Below are positions 35,401 through 47,300 of a stretch of 64,000 nucleotides of DNA, in pieces. Under the pieces are notes generated by a model. That model ran no database searches. It had not been told where the DNA came from and worked only from the letters and a program-made list of their open reading frames with translations. Location: the NCBI GenBank assembly GCA_025024175.1, contig QCXZ01000137.1:15252001-15316000 (forward strand). Direction: 5' to 3'. The translations under genes were made by a program, and so were the position numbers. Source of the DNA: Rhyzopertha dominica (taxonomy: Eukaryota > Arthropoda > Insecta > Coleoptera > Bostrichidae). The stretch's first letter is position 1, and every line of letters starts with the position of its first letter.

Positions 35401-35640
35401 CGCATGACGTCACCTGAGGCGCAAAGTGCAAACCTGACGTTTGACTTGAGCAAAGATTCTTATTAACTGTTGGGTTTTGTGCGGTTTTGAATCGCATTTC
35501 TGTTACCTTGTCATCATTTGTACGATGTCAACGTGTGCTGTGGCGTAGTGCACCAGTTATAGAAGGAGAACCAAATGAATAGTTTCAGAGTACTTTCCGC
35601 AACCTGAAGATGCAATTCCAACAGAATTTCTTTCAATTTA
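35401..35640 (+). pseudogene. THAP-domain remnant with CRE-like leader
   Basis: ATG at 35525 opens MSTCAVA, a stop, CTSYRRRTK, a stop, then IVSEYFPQPEDAIPTEF. The spacing of two Cys by four residues, then basic residues, then a Y-F-P, fits the start of a THAP finger. The C-x-x-H half was not found. About 115 bp upstream is TGACGTCA (35405-35412) inside CGCATGACGTCACCTG, resembling the inner repeat of the 13.8 kb THAP element and the word at 161-176. Confidence 0.4.
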
Positions 35641-36803
35641 GCTGATATTCATCTAACAGATACTAGAGCAAATAAAACAACTGCTTTATTATTTCTTAAT
35701 ATTATTTAAACGTAGACATTAATGTTCTTTAAAATTTAATTCTGTATATCGTAGTCGCTTCATAATATAAGTTGTGCGGGTACTAAACAAAAGTCTTTTT
35801 TGTATCTAATACACTAGTACGTATGTCTTTTTTAACTGCAAAAAAGCATTCGCTAGAAACATCATTTCTTGTTATTTTTTTTTATTTTCAGGAGCAATTC
35901 CTAGAACGCACATTTTCGCGCCATCCCAGGCCTTGTCATAAAGCCCAACACACGATACAAAATATCTGCAAGTGTAATTTTAATTATGTGGCGCCTTATT
36001 TGTAAGATTGTTTGAAAGTGAATGTGTCAATGAAATAAAGTATTACTGAAATTGAGTATCGTAAAAATAGCTCGTTTTCAATAAAGCAAATTCGTGAACA
36101 CAACAACATATAAATCAAGAAAGCGTGCGTGAAAGTGAATCCAATAAATTTAACAATCTTTAAAATTTAAAAACATTTAAAACAAATTTTATAGCTACAT
36201 CCTCGTGCATCAAACAATCGTTTTAATTAAATGACCTGAAAAATTATATGACCCTTAAAAGTAGTAAAAACTGATATTTCTTACAAATGCGTTTATTTTT
36301 ATGATACTTAACTATATTCCCAAATAAAACATAAAACAGCGTTCCATAGAGATATTCGAGAAGATAGAACGTTGGATCGGATAACTACTATCCGATCGGG
36401 AAGTGTGGGATTCTCGCTCTAGATATTATATTTTAGTCGTTTCCTTTTTTGTAGTATTTTACAACACATTTACCTCAACATTCAATCCAATTTTTGTTTT
36501 GTAAAATACATCATCAGGGAATAACGAACTGATGTATTTAATGGTAATAAAGTGCATAAGAGCTTATCGATTTTCTTGATAACAGTGAAGACGTATATGT
36601 ACAAAACCATAAAAATGTATTCTCAACAAATAAAATAAGAGCGAAGTGTGTTTTTTTGTTGGATAAATTGAATGGATAACCCAAACTTAACCAGTCTATT
36701 TCAAAAGAGCCTATGACACACATAACAACACATAAACAAAGCTATTTGTAAATGTCATAATCTTATTACACCTGCCTCGAAGTATGAATTACAAGTTTTA
36801 ACT
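35641..36803. other. Non-coding stretch, small hairpin only
   Basis: AT-rich. GGATCGGATA and TATCCGATCG at about 36373-36398 form a short hairpin. No gene supported. Confidence 0.4.
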
Positions 36804-37305
36804 AAAATGTACGGTCTCCACAAAATCCATACAACAGGTGAATCGGTGAGACCTACGTTTCAGCTATTAACTCACCCACTTACCTGCTTTCAAAATGGTT
36901 GACCAATAAGTTTAGTATTTTACGTACTCCAATAGGGTTTTCGGTTAAAAATTCCATTGAGTTTATAGACAAAATTAAGGACATTAAATTTAGATGTACC
37001 TTGAGGATCTATTGGTGGTTAAAGACATTAATAAAATAAAAATTCTAGAATATATTATATGACCTCTTTTATGCATGTCCCAGAACTGTTTCCAAATTAA
37101 CAATGAGTTTTTCGAACAACTCGAAGGTACAGCCATGGGAAAAGTACTCTCCCCCCCCCCCTTTTGACAAATTTATTTAAGGGTCGATTTGAAACAGATT
37201 TCAAAAATACAAACCAACTTTTTCCTCGCGTATGACTGTGTTACGTCGGTGATGTTTTTGCCATAAAGAGTGCAGTTCTCAGGCATAATAAAAACAAAAT
37301 TACGT
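36804..37305 (+). pseudogene. Penelope-like RT fragment
   Basis: Blocks in order: KMYGLHKIHTTGESVRPT (family Y-G-x-P-K-x-H and R-P), a frame change, VSAINSPTYLLSKWLTNKF, VKNSIEFIDKIKDIKF, then NNEFFEQLEGTAMGKVLSPP, NLFKGRFETDF, and PRV-stop-LCYVGDVFAI. These are the ordered RT motifs of Penelope-like elements, whose active-site box is Y-V-D-D. Here it is Y-V-G-D (about 37242-37253), so one catalytic Asp is lost. A run of 11 C (37151-37161) lies in the S-P loop. The GIY-YIG endonuclease is absent. The P element begins 395 bp downstream. Confidence 0.7.
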
Positions 37306-37693
37306 GCTGTCGGCGTTGTGATTATATGTAGCTGTGCTAAGGAGGCGTTATAAGACGAATCAGCTGTCCACGGGTTGTTTAGACGCAAGCGACGTGACAA
37401 TACATAATTTTGTTATTAAAAATGTAACATAGATAACTTTCTAGAAAACTTAAATTCCCGTTTCACAAGCATTCAATTCACAATGGAAAAAGAAGAAGTC
37501 TTCCGTTTTTTGACGTATCGGTGTCAAGAAACAGCAACAACGAAATAGAATTTTATTTTTACAGAAAAACAACAAATATCTTTAAAATCGATGAGTCGCA
37601 ACATTCTTAATTCGTTATTAGATTAGTCAGTTTTCCATTACCAAAAGTTAACTTGAAAAAGAACTCAAAAATGTATCAGGAATGGTATAGCTC

Positions 37694-37700
37694 ATAATAG
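37694..37700 (+). repeat. Left 7-bp target-site duplication ATAATAG
   Basis: Exact match to 43518-43524, directly outside the inverted repeats of the P element. P-superfamily elements usually make 8 bp; here only seven match. Confidence 0.7.
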
Positions 37701-37730
37701 CTTTGAATATAGAACGTAATAGAAGGACAA
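37701..37730 (+). repeat. Left terminal inverted repeat of P element
   Basis: Thirty bases starting CTTTGAATATAGAACGTAAT match the reverse complement of 43488-43517 with one mismatch. Drosophila P has a 31-bp terminal repeat, so the length fits. Confidence 0.9.
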
Positions 37731-38522
37731 TCCAATGCTTTTAAATGTAACGCTAGAAAGGGCGTTAGAAGCTCATTAGTTGGGGCGTTAGTACTGTAGA
37801 GGCGCTGTCTCGGTGCTGCAAGCGCATTTACAGATTCTAACAGACGCCTCAAATAATGAACAGCAACCACTATGTCTATTCACCATTAGAGGCGCTGATT
37901 AGGAATCGTCGGCTGGTAAAGCAAAAAACGTAAACTATATAATCGGCCGTACATACGGTTACCAAATTTTCATTTATATCAGTACGAGATACTGTAGATT
38001 GACTGAACCTAATGTTACTAGCAAGCTATTGTTTAAAAGCGGACTAAATGATATCCTCTAAATGAATGTTATTTCTATTTGTGGTGCAACATAAAAATAC
38101 TATTTGTTATAACAGTTTATAAGATTTTTCGAGAGCGCCGAGCGCGTTAGGGTAGGACGAGCGGAGGAAGTAAAACATTTTTTTTGTATATCAAAATTAT
38201 GGTAGACTCTCAGGTGAAATGGAAATGGCAGCATGAATTACACACAGGAATCACGTTCATAAAAAAATAAATAACTAAATACGTTAACCGCAGACAAATT
38301 CTCGAACGCGATGTATTGTAACGCAAATAAACACGGGCAAAACATAAACTTCAATCCGTCGTCAATGGGATTCGGGAAGCGGGACGCGGGACACCCTAAG
38401 GAAATTACGATGTCTTAATAATCCAGCATTACAAGCGAGCTCATCCGTAGTTCGGTCTACGTAATAAGTTGCATTTCTAAACTGTGAGATTTTTTGAGTA
38501 ATAAATACTGCGCCAATAAAAA

Positions 38523-38658
38523 ATGTCAACTTTACGAAGTGGTGTAAAGTGCAGCTATTTTAACTGTAATAATAGTGCTAAATATGTAGAAGGACTACGT
38601 GTGTTTGGCTTTCCAGTGAAAGACACAGAAAGGTGCAGAAAATGGATTATTAATAGTG
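38523..38658 (+). CDS. P transposase exon 1 (THAP finger, first half)
   Basis: ATG at 38523 gives 45 codons plus one base, then a strong GTAAGT donor at 38659. The peptide MSTLRSGVKCSYFNCNNSAK supplies the first two zinc ligands, Cys10 and Cys15, followed by VFGFPVK and a conserved Trp41 in CRKWIIN. The second half of the finger is in exon 2, joined in phase by completing a Gly codon (G|GT). THAP fingers bind the sub-terminal sites of the element. The intron is 802 bp (38659-39460) with a TTATTTTCAG acceptor. The start is the first Met before the finger; upstream the frame gives no other supported start. Confidence 0.85.
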
Positions 38659-39460
38659 GTAAGTAACCCTTATATGTCCTAACTGTTTGTTTTCAAATAA
38701 ATATTTATACACAAAATTGAGAAAATTATTGTTTTTCCATTATTTCTCTACAATATTTGTGTAACAGTTGGTAAATTATGTTTTTAGTTTATTCTGGAAT
38801 TGGTTTTAAGAACAATTGCTTTTTAAAAGTTATCACAGTTGTTTCGGTAGTAATCTATATGCTATATAAGTGCTCGAATGACATAAAAAATATATATCGG
38901 GTTTTGTATAAAAAAAACATTCAATGAGGTCATATATTTTTCATAGTAATAAATTGCTCTGTTTCATTCGTTTCAAAAACTCTTTTCAATTCTTTAGTTA
39001 CTTGTTTCAGCAATTTTTCGAATTTTTAGAAGTAACCTTATTTGAATTTCCTGCATTATTTAATTGATACTTAGTAGAAAGCTGGAATACAGTTATTATT
39101 GTATCGAACATCTTCATTGATTAGTAAATAGTCAGTTGCCCTTCTCTATGCTAAGAAAAGCATACCTACGGTTCTTGAATCGCATTGCAATATCTATAGT
39201 TAACTAGGGATTTAACTTTTACGTAATTAATGCTCCTAAAATATTATAAACTATGACTCAAGTTTGTTTTAGTTGGAGTTATATTTAAAAAAATCTGGAG
39301 TTTTTAATGTGCACTTTTTTCCATTGTATCAACACCAAGCAATAATAGGGTATGATCAGTAACTAGGAAGGGCACAAATAAGGGTTGCATGAAGCTGATT
39401 AATCTCCACCAATAATCTTACTTTTATTTATTTTGTATTGATTATTGTAATTATTTTCAG

Positions 39461-42067
39461 GTAATGCAGAACTAATAAATCTGCCGGCAGAATCATTGAA
39501 AAAAAGGTTTTTGTGTCATTACCATTTTCCTTTATCTGAGTTTATGCATCCCGGTTCAAAATATCTCAAAAGAACGGCAGTTCCCACATGTTATAATGTG
39601 AGCGCAGCATTACAAACAGATACTCCAGGTCCCAGTAGTGAATATAGCGCACCAGATAAAATACCCTCACCAAAAGTTTTCACCCCAAAGAAAACATATG
39701 TTAAACATAAAAGTATATCTCCAACTACATCTGAAATTCTTCCTACAGAATCGGATCTGTCACCCAGTACACGCCATTTTTTACAAAACGTTACTGATTT
39801 GCCCACACCAGAATTAAAAGGAAAAAAGGTCAAACGAAAACTTGTTTATTCGGGTGATGTTTCAGAAGGCTTAATTACTCCCAAACGAAGAAAAATAAGT
39901 GAATTGCAAAAAAAAAACAATTGCCCGACATGGAATACTCCTAAAGAGAAAACGAACCCAAATCTCACGATTAAAATCAAAACTGGAAAACAAGATATTT
40001 ATTACCGATATTCTGCATACTCTGCCATATCCTTCACAACATTCAAAGACATTAGTGACAATGCAACTATTGCATAAGAAAAAGGCTGTGTGGAGTCAAG
40101 ACGAAAAGGAGTTTGCAATAGCTTTATATTATAAATCACCCACAGCTTATACATTTCTAAGAAGGAAAAATGTAATTCTACCTGCTGTATCAACAATAAA
40201 GACATGGATAAGTGTTTCCAAGTGTTTGCCAGGTTTCAGTGCGGAGCTATTTAAGCAAATAAAAGTAAAGTCTTCCACAATGTCTGGAATGGAACAAACG
40301 TGTGTTGTATGCATAGATGAAATGGCCATAAAGGAATCTCTCGAATACTCTCCTTTACTAGATCTCATAGAAGGCTACGAAGATCTTGGTCTTTCTATTG
40401 GGCGCAGTAATAAGACAGCCAAAAAAGCCCTCGTCTTCATGGCCCGGGGCTTATACTTCAAATGGAAACTACCACTGGGATATTTTTTAAGTAATAAAGG
40501 TGTTGATGGACCAAATCTTGCAATACTCATAAAAAAGTGCATCGACAAATTGGCAGCAGCATCATTGAAACCGCTAGCTATTGTATATGACCAAGGAACA
40601 CCAAATGTTTCGGCTATCAAAATTTTGGGCAGTACTACAGAAAAACCCTATTTCCTACATAATTCACATAAAATTTACACCATTTTCGATACACCACATT
40701 TAATTAAATCCATTAGAAATAACCTTTTAAATGGTTATTTTCAATATGAAAACAAGACTGTGCGATTTCAAGATATAATAGACACTTATAACATTGACAA
40801 GGGAAGTATTTCGGCACGAATGCTTACAAAAATTACTGATGCACATGTATCACCAAATGCATTTGAAAAAATGAATTGCAAGTTAGCATTGCAGATATTC
40901 AGCAATACCATGGCTGCAGCACTGCGTACATGTTCTTCTACTGGTCAGTTGAAAAGTAATTCTGCTTTGACTACTGCAGATTTCGTTGAAATGTTGGATA
41001 AGACATTTGATTGCTTGAACAGTCAGTATCGTTTTTCTAGAAATCCATATTCCTGTGCAATGTCATCAAAAACACCGATTGTTGCAGAAACATTGAAAAA
41101 TGCCAAATCCGTTATGGAAATTATTCAGAAAGTTAACTTTAATAGTGGCAAAACTTCGCGTCCACCATGTTTTGACGGACTTATAACCACTATTAATGCA
41201 ATACTTTCATTACACGAAGAACAGGTAAGCAATGGCTTTGATTACCTTTTAACGTACAGGCTGAATCAAGATATTTTGGAAAACTTTTTTTCGGTAATTC
41301 GACAAAGGGGAGGGTACAGTCGTAACCCTACTGCCAGAATTTTTAGGTCCTCATTTAGAATTGCTGCGATTAGGAATTTAATGCAGCCTCCGGAAAGTGC
41401 CAATTGTGAACAAGATGATGACCAATATTTGCAAGTACAGTCGGTAACCAATACTTCATTACCTGAATCGTCGGCAGAAAATATAGATAAACAGACAGAC
41501 AGCGTTTCTGGTTCAGAATCCTCGTCTAGCTATGAAATTCAGCAGCCAGAGGCATCATTTGGATTAATTCACAACACAGCAGAAGATTGTGCAGCAGCCT
41601 ATTTCATAGGTTATTTGTGTTTTAGATGCATTAAAAAATTCAAGTGCGCAGATTGTGAAGAGTATTTAATTAAAAGTGATTCCAAACTTACAGAACCAAA
41701 CGAGTTGTTTATTTTAAATAAATTATACACTACAACTAATTTCAGTGATTCTTCAATAGCATTGCGCTGCCCACAAGACAATGTTGTGGAAATACTCACT
41801 CAGGCACTATCCATTTTTGCAGATGCATTTCAAACATATTCATATAAAAGAAAAGTTCTGCATAAAATTTATAAAAAAATTGTTGCTAGAATAGACCCAA
41901 CATTTCTTGCCATGGACTCTAGATGTTTACAACATAGACAATTCATAATAAACCTTTTAATTAAGGTCAAAATATTTAAAGAATGTAAATGGTGTCTACC
42001 TGTTAATCGACGCTTCGCAGATCAAGCCAAGCCGCATCAAAAACTAAAGATATTAAAAAACTTGTAA
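39461..42067 (+). pseudogene. P transposase exon 2, one-base frame break
   Basis: The exon completes the THAP finger with C-H-Y-H-F (Cys64, His67 of the joined protein), passes a Ser/Pro/Thr-rich linker and enters a basic coiled coil at KRRKISELQKK. At a run of ten A (39908-39917) the downstream reading lies one base ahead; counting one base less makes exons 1 and 2 an exact 913-codon protein, close to human THAP9 (about 900) and longer than Drosophila P (751). The catalytic half is open to the stop at 42067: KKAVWSQDEKEFAIALYYKS, then CVVCIDEMAIK (first Asp, codon 40316), IVYDQGTPN (second Asp, 40589) and NQDILENFFSVIRQRGG (acidic pair, 41270 and 41279). All RNase-H-like acidic residues I can place are present. 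It would cut and rejoin element ends in the nucleus. The break may be a real mutation, an assembly error or a slippage site. Confidence 0.85.
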
Positions 42068-43487
42068 TTTTTCTAGATTATATTTGTTTTTTTATCTATA
42101 GGCATCAGTGTTTGATTTATTTGTTTATATAAAGAATAAGGTGAAATATTCGTTTAATAATACATGTATTTTCTTTTTTTTATTAATAACTTTACAACAT
42201 GCTGTGAGAGTTTCCAATTCCTGTACATAGTTTTGTTTTTTGGAAGGCTGCTTTGTTTGGCCACGCAAAATAAGCTTTTGCTTACTGACATATCGAACAT
42301 TAACAATCTTTTCTGTGTATTTTTGCCAGTCGATTTTATCTAATGACTTCAATTTATAAATGTTCAAAACCTACTGCGATCTTGTCAAAATTACTGGTTT
42401 CTAAGATTATTGTTGAAAAGAATGCATCCTAAGTTGGTTATATTTATATCTATTGTATTTATTCTGAATTAGTCAGTGTGTTTATAAAGTTAGTATTTTT
42501 TATATAAAAGTTCTTAACCAATTTTTGACGCTGTACATACGTAGTTTATATTTCAATAAAGTAAGCATTTTTAAAATCACTTCATTCTTCTGAATACGCC
42601 CCATATTTATATTTTGCCTGGACTGAATTCCAAACTGAAAGTTTTTTTTAGCTTACCGAACTGCAAGTACATATGTATATACTATAATATTCTATGTTCC
42701 TTCAAAATAATCCTTTTATAGTTTAGTGGCGAACAATTAATTTTTTGTTCACATAAAGATTTTAAGTTTTATGAACTTCCTAAAATTGGCTTGATTAAAA
42801 CAAAAATATTCTTCAAGTTCTCAATTTACGTACCTACCACCGTTAAGAAATACCTACCCAGTTTTGAATTTAAGGAAACGTTTTCTTTCGTTCTAAAAAT
42901 GTTGCTGACGACCGGCGCCCGCTCTAGGGTGGGCAACCCACACCCACATTTGTCCTTAGCGCCAAAATTTTGGGGGGCGGTGAATTTTTGCTATACCTAA
43001 GTGTGCGAAAAATATGGATGTGTTAAATACCCGATTAAAAAAATCACACCGATTTTTTCGTTCGCTAATAATTTTGGGTATATTTATATTGTCTAAAGGC
43101 TAATAAAGATATGTAAACTAATAACTACAAGTTATTGTATATATTCTTAATAAAAGGCGGCAATTTGTCTTTTTGCTCGGGGCGACGTAACCGATAGAGC
43201 GGGCGCGGTGATGAGCGATTCTTAAAATAAACTTGAATGTTGAATAGAAATTCGTCTCAGTGCGTGCGCTAGTGCAGGTGTTCATTGAGGCAATAAATCA
43301 CATTTTATTGCATTTGGAGACAGGTCCGGCCGCTAGAAGAAAGCGCCATCTCGTGACCTATTGCGACTCACATGTGTCTGCTATTATATTTAATAAGTGT
43401 TCTGATCCCTACTAAATACTAAACAATTAAACCCTTTAAAACACATATGCAACCCACCTTACCCGCGCACTAATATTCCCGTAAGCG
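42068..43487. other. 3' non-coding part of P element
   Basis: A poly(A) signal AATAAA is at 42555-42560. An 80-codon minus-strand frame (42125-42367) rich in Lys is present but shows no motif. Around 42905-42980 and 43180-43205 GC-rich words occur; their role is unknown. Confidence 0.5.
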
Positions 43488-43517
43488 TTGACCTTCTATT
43501 ACGTTCTATATTCAAAG
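43488..43517 (-). repeat. Right terminal inverted repeat of P element
   Basis: Reverse complement of 37701-37730 with one mismatch (A to T at position 28 of the repeat). Confidence 0.9.
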
Positions 43518-43524
43518 ATAATAG
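43518..43524 (+). repeat. Right 7-bp target-site duplication ATAATAG
   Basis: Exact copy of 37694-37700. Confidence 0.7.
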
Positions 43525-44235
43525 GTACCTAGTAAAACAGTACAAAATTTACATAGGGAGGTAAAGTACAGGAAACAGATTGTAGATGCAACCACTTTGT
43601 TTTTACCATCTACTGGAGAATATAAATGTATCAAAATTCCTGTTGAATTTGGGCTTACCAAAGACATTCTGAAAGCCTTTCGTGTTCGTTATTTTAGTAA
43701 ATTCAGATTTAACTCCGATTCCAAGATCCGCGTTGTTTGAACTAATTAGATACGGGATTTACTCGAGCGTGAAATACAATTAGTATAAATAATGACGTTT
43801 TGTTGACCGGACTTCACTTCCGCTAAAGAGCTGGTGGGAGAATACCCTTGGGTTAATCTGCCGACATTTCATAAAGTCTTTTATTCTAATGAACAAGGCA
43901 GCTTAAACTGTCGAAATAAGTATTTAGGCGTTCTAAAATAGGACTTTTCATTATAGTTAAATTATCCTTGACAAGCTAATAATGTTTTTTTGACAAACCC
44001 AATTCAAGATGTATATTGCTGAGCGCTACGGCGTCTGTATATAAAAAAATAAGAATGATAACTTTAATTCACATGCCGTAATAGATTATTTATGATAATT
44101 TCTGAAAAAATGTTACTGTTAACGCATATCTGAAATAAAGGTAAAATTTTGAATTCTGACAAATGACAAAAGGAACTTCTTCTTGTTAGTAATATGCCTA
44201 AAGGACGTTTAAATAACAGATAATTTTATTTTCAG
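43525..44235. other. Intronic sequence before the receptor exon
   Basis: AT-rich, ending in a polypyrimidine-like TTTTATTTTCAG acceptor at 44235. No other feature supported. Confidence 0.5.
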
Positions 44236-44370
44236 TGCGAACCCGGTCTGGGCGCTAGCGTCATGTACGACCTCCTCTACAACCCTCCTCAGAAGCTGAT
44301 GCTGTTGGCGGGATGCAGCACCGTNTGCACGACGGTGGCGGAGGCGGCGAAAATGTGGAATTTGGTCGTG
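44236..44370 (+). CDS. GABA-B-R1: GABA-B receptor subunit exon (R1 type)
   Basis: A GC-rich 135-bp open exon, phase 0 at both ends, lies between a TTTTCAG acceptor and a GTAAGT donor. Its 45 codons read CEPGLGASVMYDLLYNPPQK, then LMLLAGCSTVCTTVAEAAKM, then WNLVV; one codon holds an N in its third position and is Val regardless. This matches the first lobe of the extracellular Venus-flytrap domain of GABA-B receptor subunit 1 (class C G-protein-coupled receptor, metabotropic GABA signalling at the neuronal membrane). The Ser in A-G-C-S-T corresponds to a ligand-contact Ser in the mammalian R1 subunit. The R2 subunit lacks this exact pattern, which favours R1. The flanking exons were not found in this window, so both adjacent introns are very long. 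Confidence 0.85.
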
Positions 44371-47300
44371 GTAAGTGTACAAACGTTGACAGATGAAAGT
44401 TGAATTTTTTATTACGCGGGGATTTCCCGCGGCGAACCGGAAGTTTTGATGTAAATATAGGTAGGCGGATTGAAACGAGAAAGGCGACAACGTGACGACG
44501 CAGGACCGGGTTGAATTCGACAGAAAAAGTGTGTTTAAATGTGTTCACTTCATTTACCCTCTAATCGTGGACACAAAAATAATTTTCATATAACTTGCGC
44601 AAAGTAAAACAAATCGATGTTTAAATAATGAATGCATGAAATCAGATGTTTTTGTCTATAGAAACTTGACCCATACATGCATGCTCCATTAAGAACTATT
44701 ATAGAGGTGTACTACAGCTACAACACCATGGCTTTGAGATAAAACTAAGTTTCTGCTTAAATTGCGAGATGCAACTTTTATTAAATTTTAAAAGACTTCT
44801 AAACCAAAGCATTCCGGAGAGTATAGTGTTAAGTAATTTCACAACCCTCTTATTAAACATGAAAAGAAATCATATTTAGAACATAACATAGAATATGCAA
44901 ATTCAAAGTTACTTTTGCGATAGATGAATAATCTCAATATTTATTCTAATTCTAAAAAGAAAGTAACTGACATTTCGCCACTGATTTCAAATGCACAAAA
45001 TATAAAAAATTTCTTTGTCAACTCAGCTAAAAGACTGTAGGCATGATGAATGGCGTGCCGTTTAAAAATTTATATTTACCCTACCAGATGAATACCATGT
45101 TTATAAAGCACTTATTCAATAAATAGTAAAGCTACAGACAGTGACCGTATAAATATTACTATATGGAAGCTTGTTACTTGTTTCAGCGGTTTTTTTTCGA
45201 ATTTTTGCTTATAATCCATATTTTAAATTTATGCGTTGTCTCATTAATTCTCTTTATATACTAACGTATATACGTCAAAAGTACTGCTGTCCGTATTCCA
45301 AATCACAAAATTAGCCGACGATCTTAGTAATTTAATAAAATAGTAACAACCAAACGGACAATTTTAAGACACCTAAATCATCTATTAGCCAATTCCGTTT
45401 CTGAAAAAAGGAAAGCCCAACCACTATCCATTCACGGAGAAGCCAGCTCAGGAAACAAATATGCCAGAATACTCATATACTCATCACCACACCACATCTC
45501 GTCAATATTAATAAAATGAAGTGTTAAATGAGCGCGAGAGATTTTGGTAGCACTCATTAGCTCAACAAAATTTCGTTATTACTACTACTACATATGCATT
45601 CAGGGATAATGGCGATTCAAATTAATATTTGCGCGCGCTCGAGCGATCAGCTGGTCGCACCGAAAGCAGTCAACTTGGTTCGTTCGCGCTGTGCGGCGTA
45701 CAAAACACGACTCAGTTTAAAAAAGATTTTTACCTTTTTGAAAGCAACTATTGTCTACAGGCGTAGGTATACAGAAAGCTGAAGGTGTTTTTAATGTGGG
45801 TCATCTTATTGTGAGTGGTTGTAAAAGTTTAGCAAGCTATAGTACAATAAAAACTTGTATACTTACTATAACAGCTAGGTAATATTTTCAGTTTTAGTCT
45901 GTGTCTGCATACATCTGCTTTGACGAACAGACTAGATGAACTGCAGAGTAAATTGAAAATTAAAAACGGGCAAATCAGCATAGGTGCATAAGGTGCATGA
46001 AATGTACTACTTCGACTGCTTTATGCTTCCGAATGTTCGCATTTTGACTGCAGTAGATAAATAGGTATCGATCGTTTAAATAAGATAAAAGCGTTTAGTC
46101 GAGTTAGTTTTTTTACGTATTCTGGTCAAAATTCTCAGGCCCACTTCTGAAACTCTAATAACAGTGATCCACTAATCCGCGAAGGGTATCGTTATTGGAA
46201 ATTGACCACTTCCTTGTTAGTGAAATTAGGTAAAGGTTACCTCACCTTACGGGGTGGCGGCAGGGTTACTCGGCCAAACACAAATAGAGGAGGTCGTAAC
46301 AACTAATGGCAACGATGGGATTATGTTGTTTTGACAGTACAACCCACGCATTGTCAATAGAGCACGATGAAGGTATTAGAGAATTAGGTTCCATTTGCTC
46401 ACCGCGTATCCTGCATAATATGCGTTATACCTGGCCTAATTCTTCATTGGCGCGAAATTTTTTAAACGTCCACTGACGTACTTAAGAATTGTGCATTAAG
46501 ATGCATGCGGTGGATCTAAAGATTGCCTTAGGCTAAATTTAATTCAGTAGCGATATTAATATCGATAATATATAAAATATCCAAACTTTGAGTACTAAAT
46601 TTATTACCAGTTTGCTATTTAAAGTCTTTCTGCAATTGAAAAAAGTCATTACATCAATATTACAATTGCAAAATAACACACATTTCGCAAACAATATTTC
46701 TGTTTTCAAAGAAAATGCTCATATATGTTAATGCACCTTATATAAGCTGGCATTAGCAGAACATGAAAAAAGTTCAGCTCAAAGAATGAATTGCAATGTT
46801 ATTCTTCATCCCAGACTTACTACAAAGTTTGAAAGTGACTAGAAGTTATCGACGACTGTTTGGAATGAAGGAAGCAAGTATACCTCCTATTACAACTTCA
46901 AAGGATTCGGATCTTTTATCATTAATAGAGTAAAAAGGGGTAAAGTGAATCTCACTGCTAAGACAGGGCTTTAGTTTTCTGTTATTTGCAAGCACTACCA
47001 TTTACAAACGTCTCAGTTATATTTGACAGGGAAGATGAGGAAGCCGAGGCTCTTGGCATATTAGAAGAAGATATGAAACTACCTACATCTGAATCCTATA
47101 TTACAATGCAAGAACAGTTTTTCGCTCCTTTTCAGTCTAAGAAAGCGAATGAGCAACAAAGAATCCTATTCTGAGAAATTCGTTGTTTTTTAAAGCTTGC
47201 AGCTCAGTTGATATTGAATATGCTGGTATGCTCTTAGCGAGGAAGGTATTGAAATATCAAACTATTGGTTGTGCGGTGCTTGCCTTGTAGTTNCAGCTTA

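Larger units (their letters stand above)
37701..43517 (+). mobile_element. P-superfamily DNA transposon, structurally complete
   Basis: A 5.8-kb element bounded by 30-bp terminal inverted repeats (one mismatch) and a 7-bp target duplication, with a two-exon THAP transposase gene on the plus strand. The 5' non-coding part (37731-38522) holds several AGGCGCT/GGGCGTTAG words that may be sub-terminal transposase sites. The 3' part after the stop has an AATAAA at 42555-42560 and over 900 bp of AT-rich DNA. The element lies in the putative receptor intron, ending 718 bp before the GABA-B receptor exon on the same strand. Good ends, good catalytic motifs and a single frame break point to recent activity. 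Confidence 0.9.

Noticed and set aside
39591..41799. Several minus-strand frames over the P transposase
   Set aside because: Shadows of the long plus-strand transposase frame.
42125..42367. 80-codon Lys-rich minus-strand frame inside the P element
   Set aside because: No domain, no promoter or splice signals; fits chance in AT-rich DNA.
44209..44548. 93- and 95-codon minus-strand frames over the receptor exon
   Set aside because: Antisense shadows of the GC-rich exon, whose plus strand has splice sites in phase and a clear family match.
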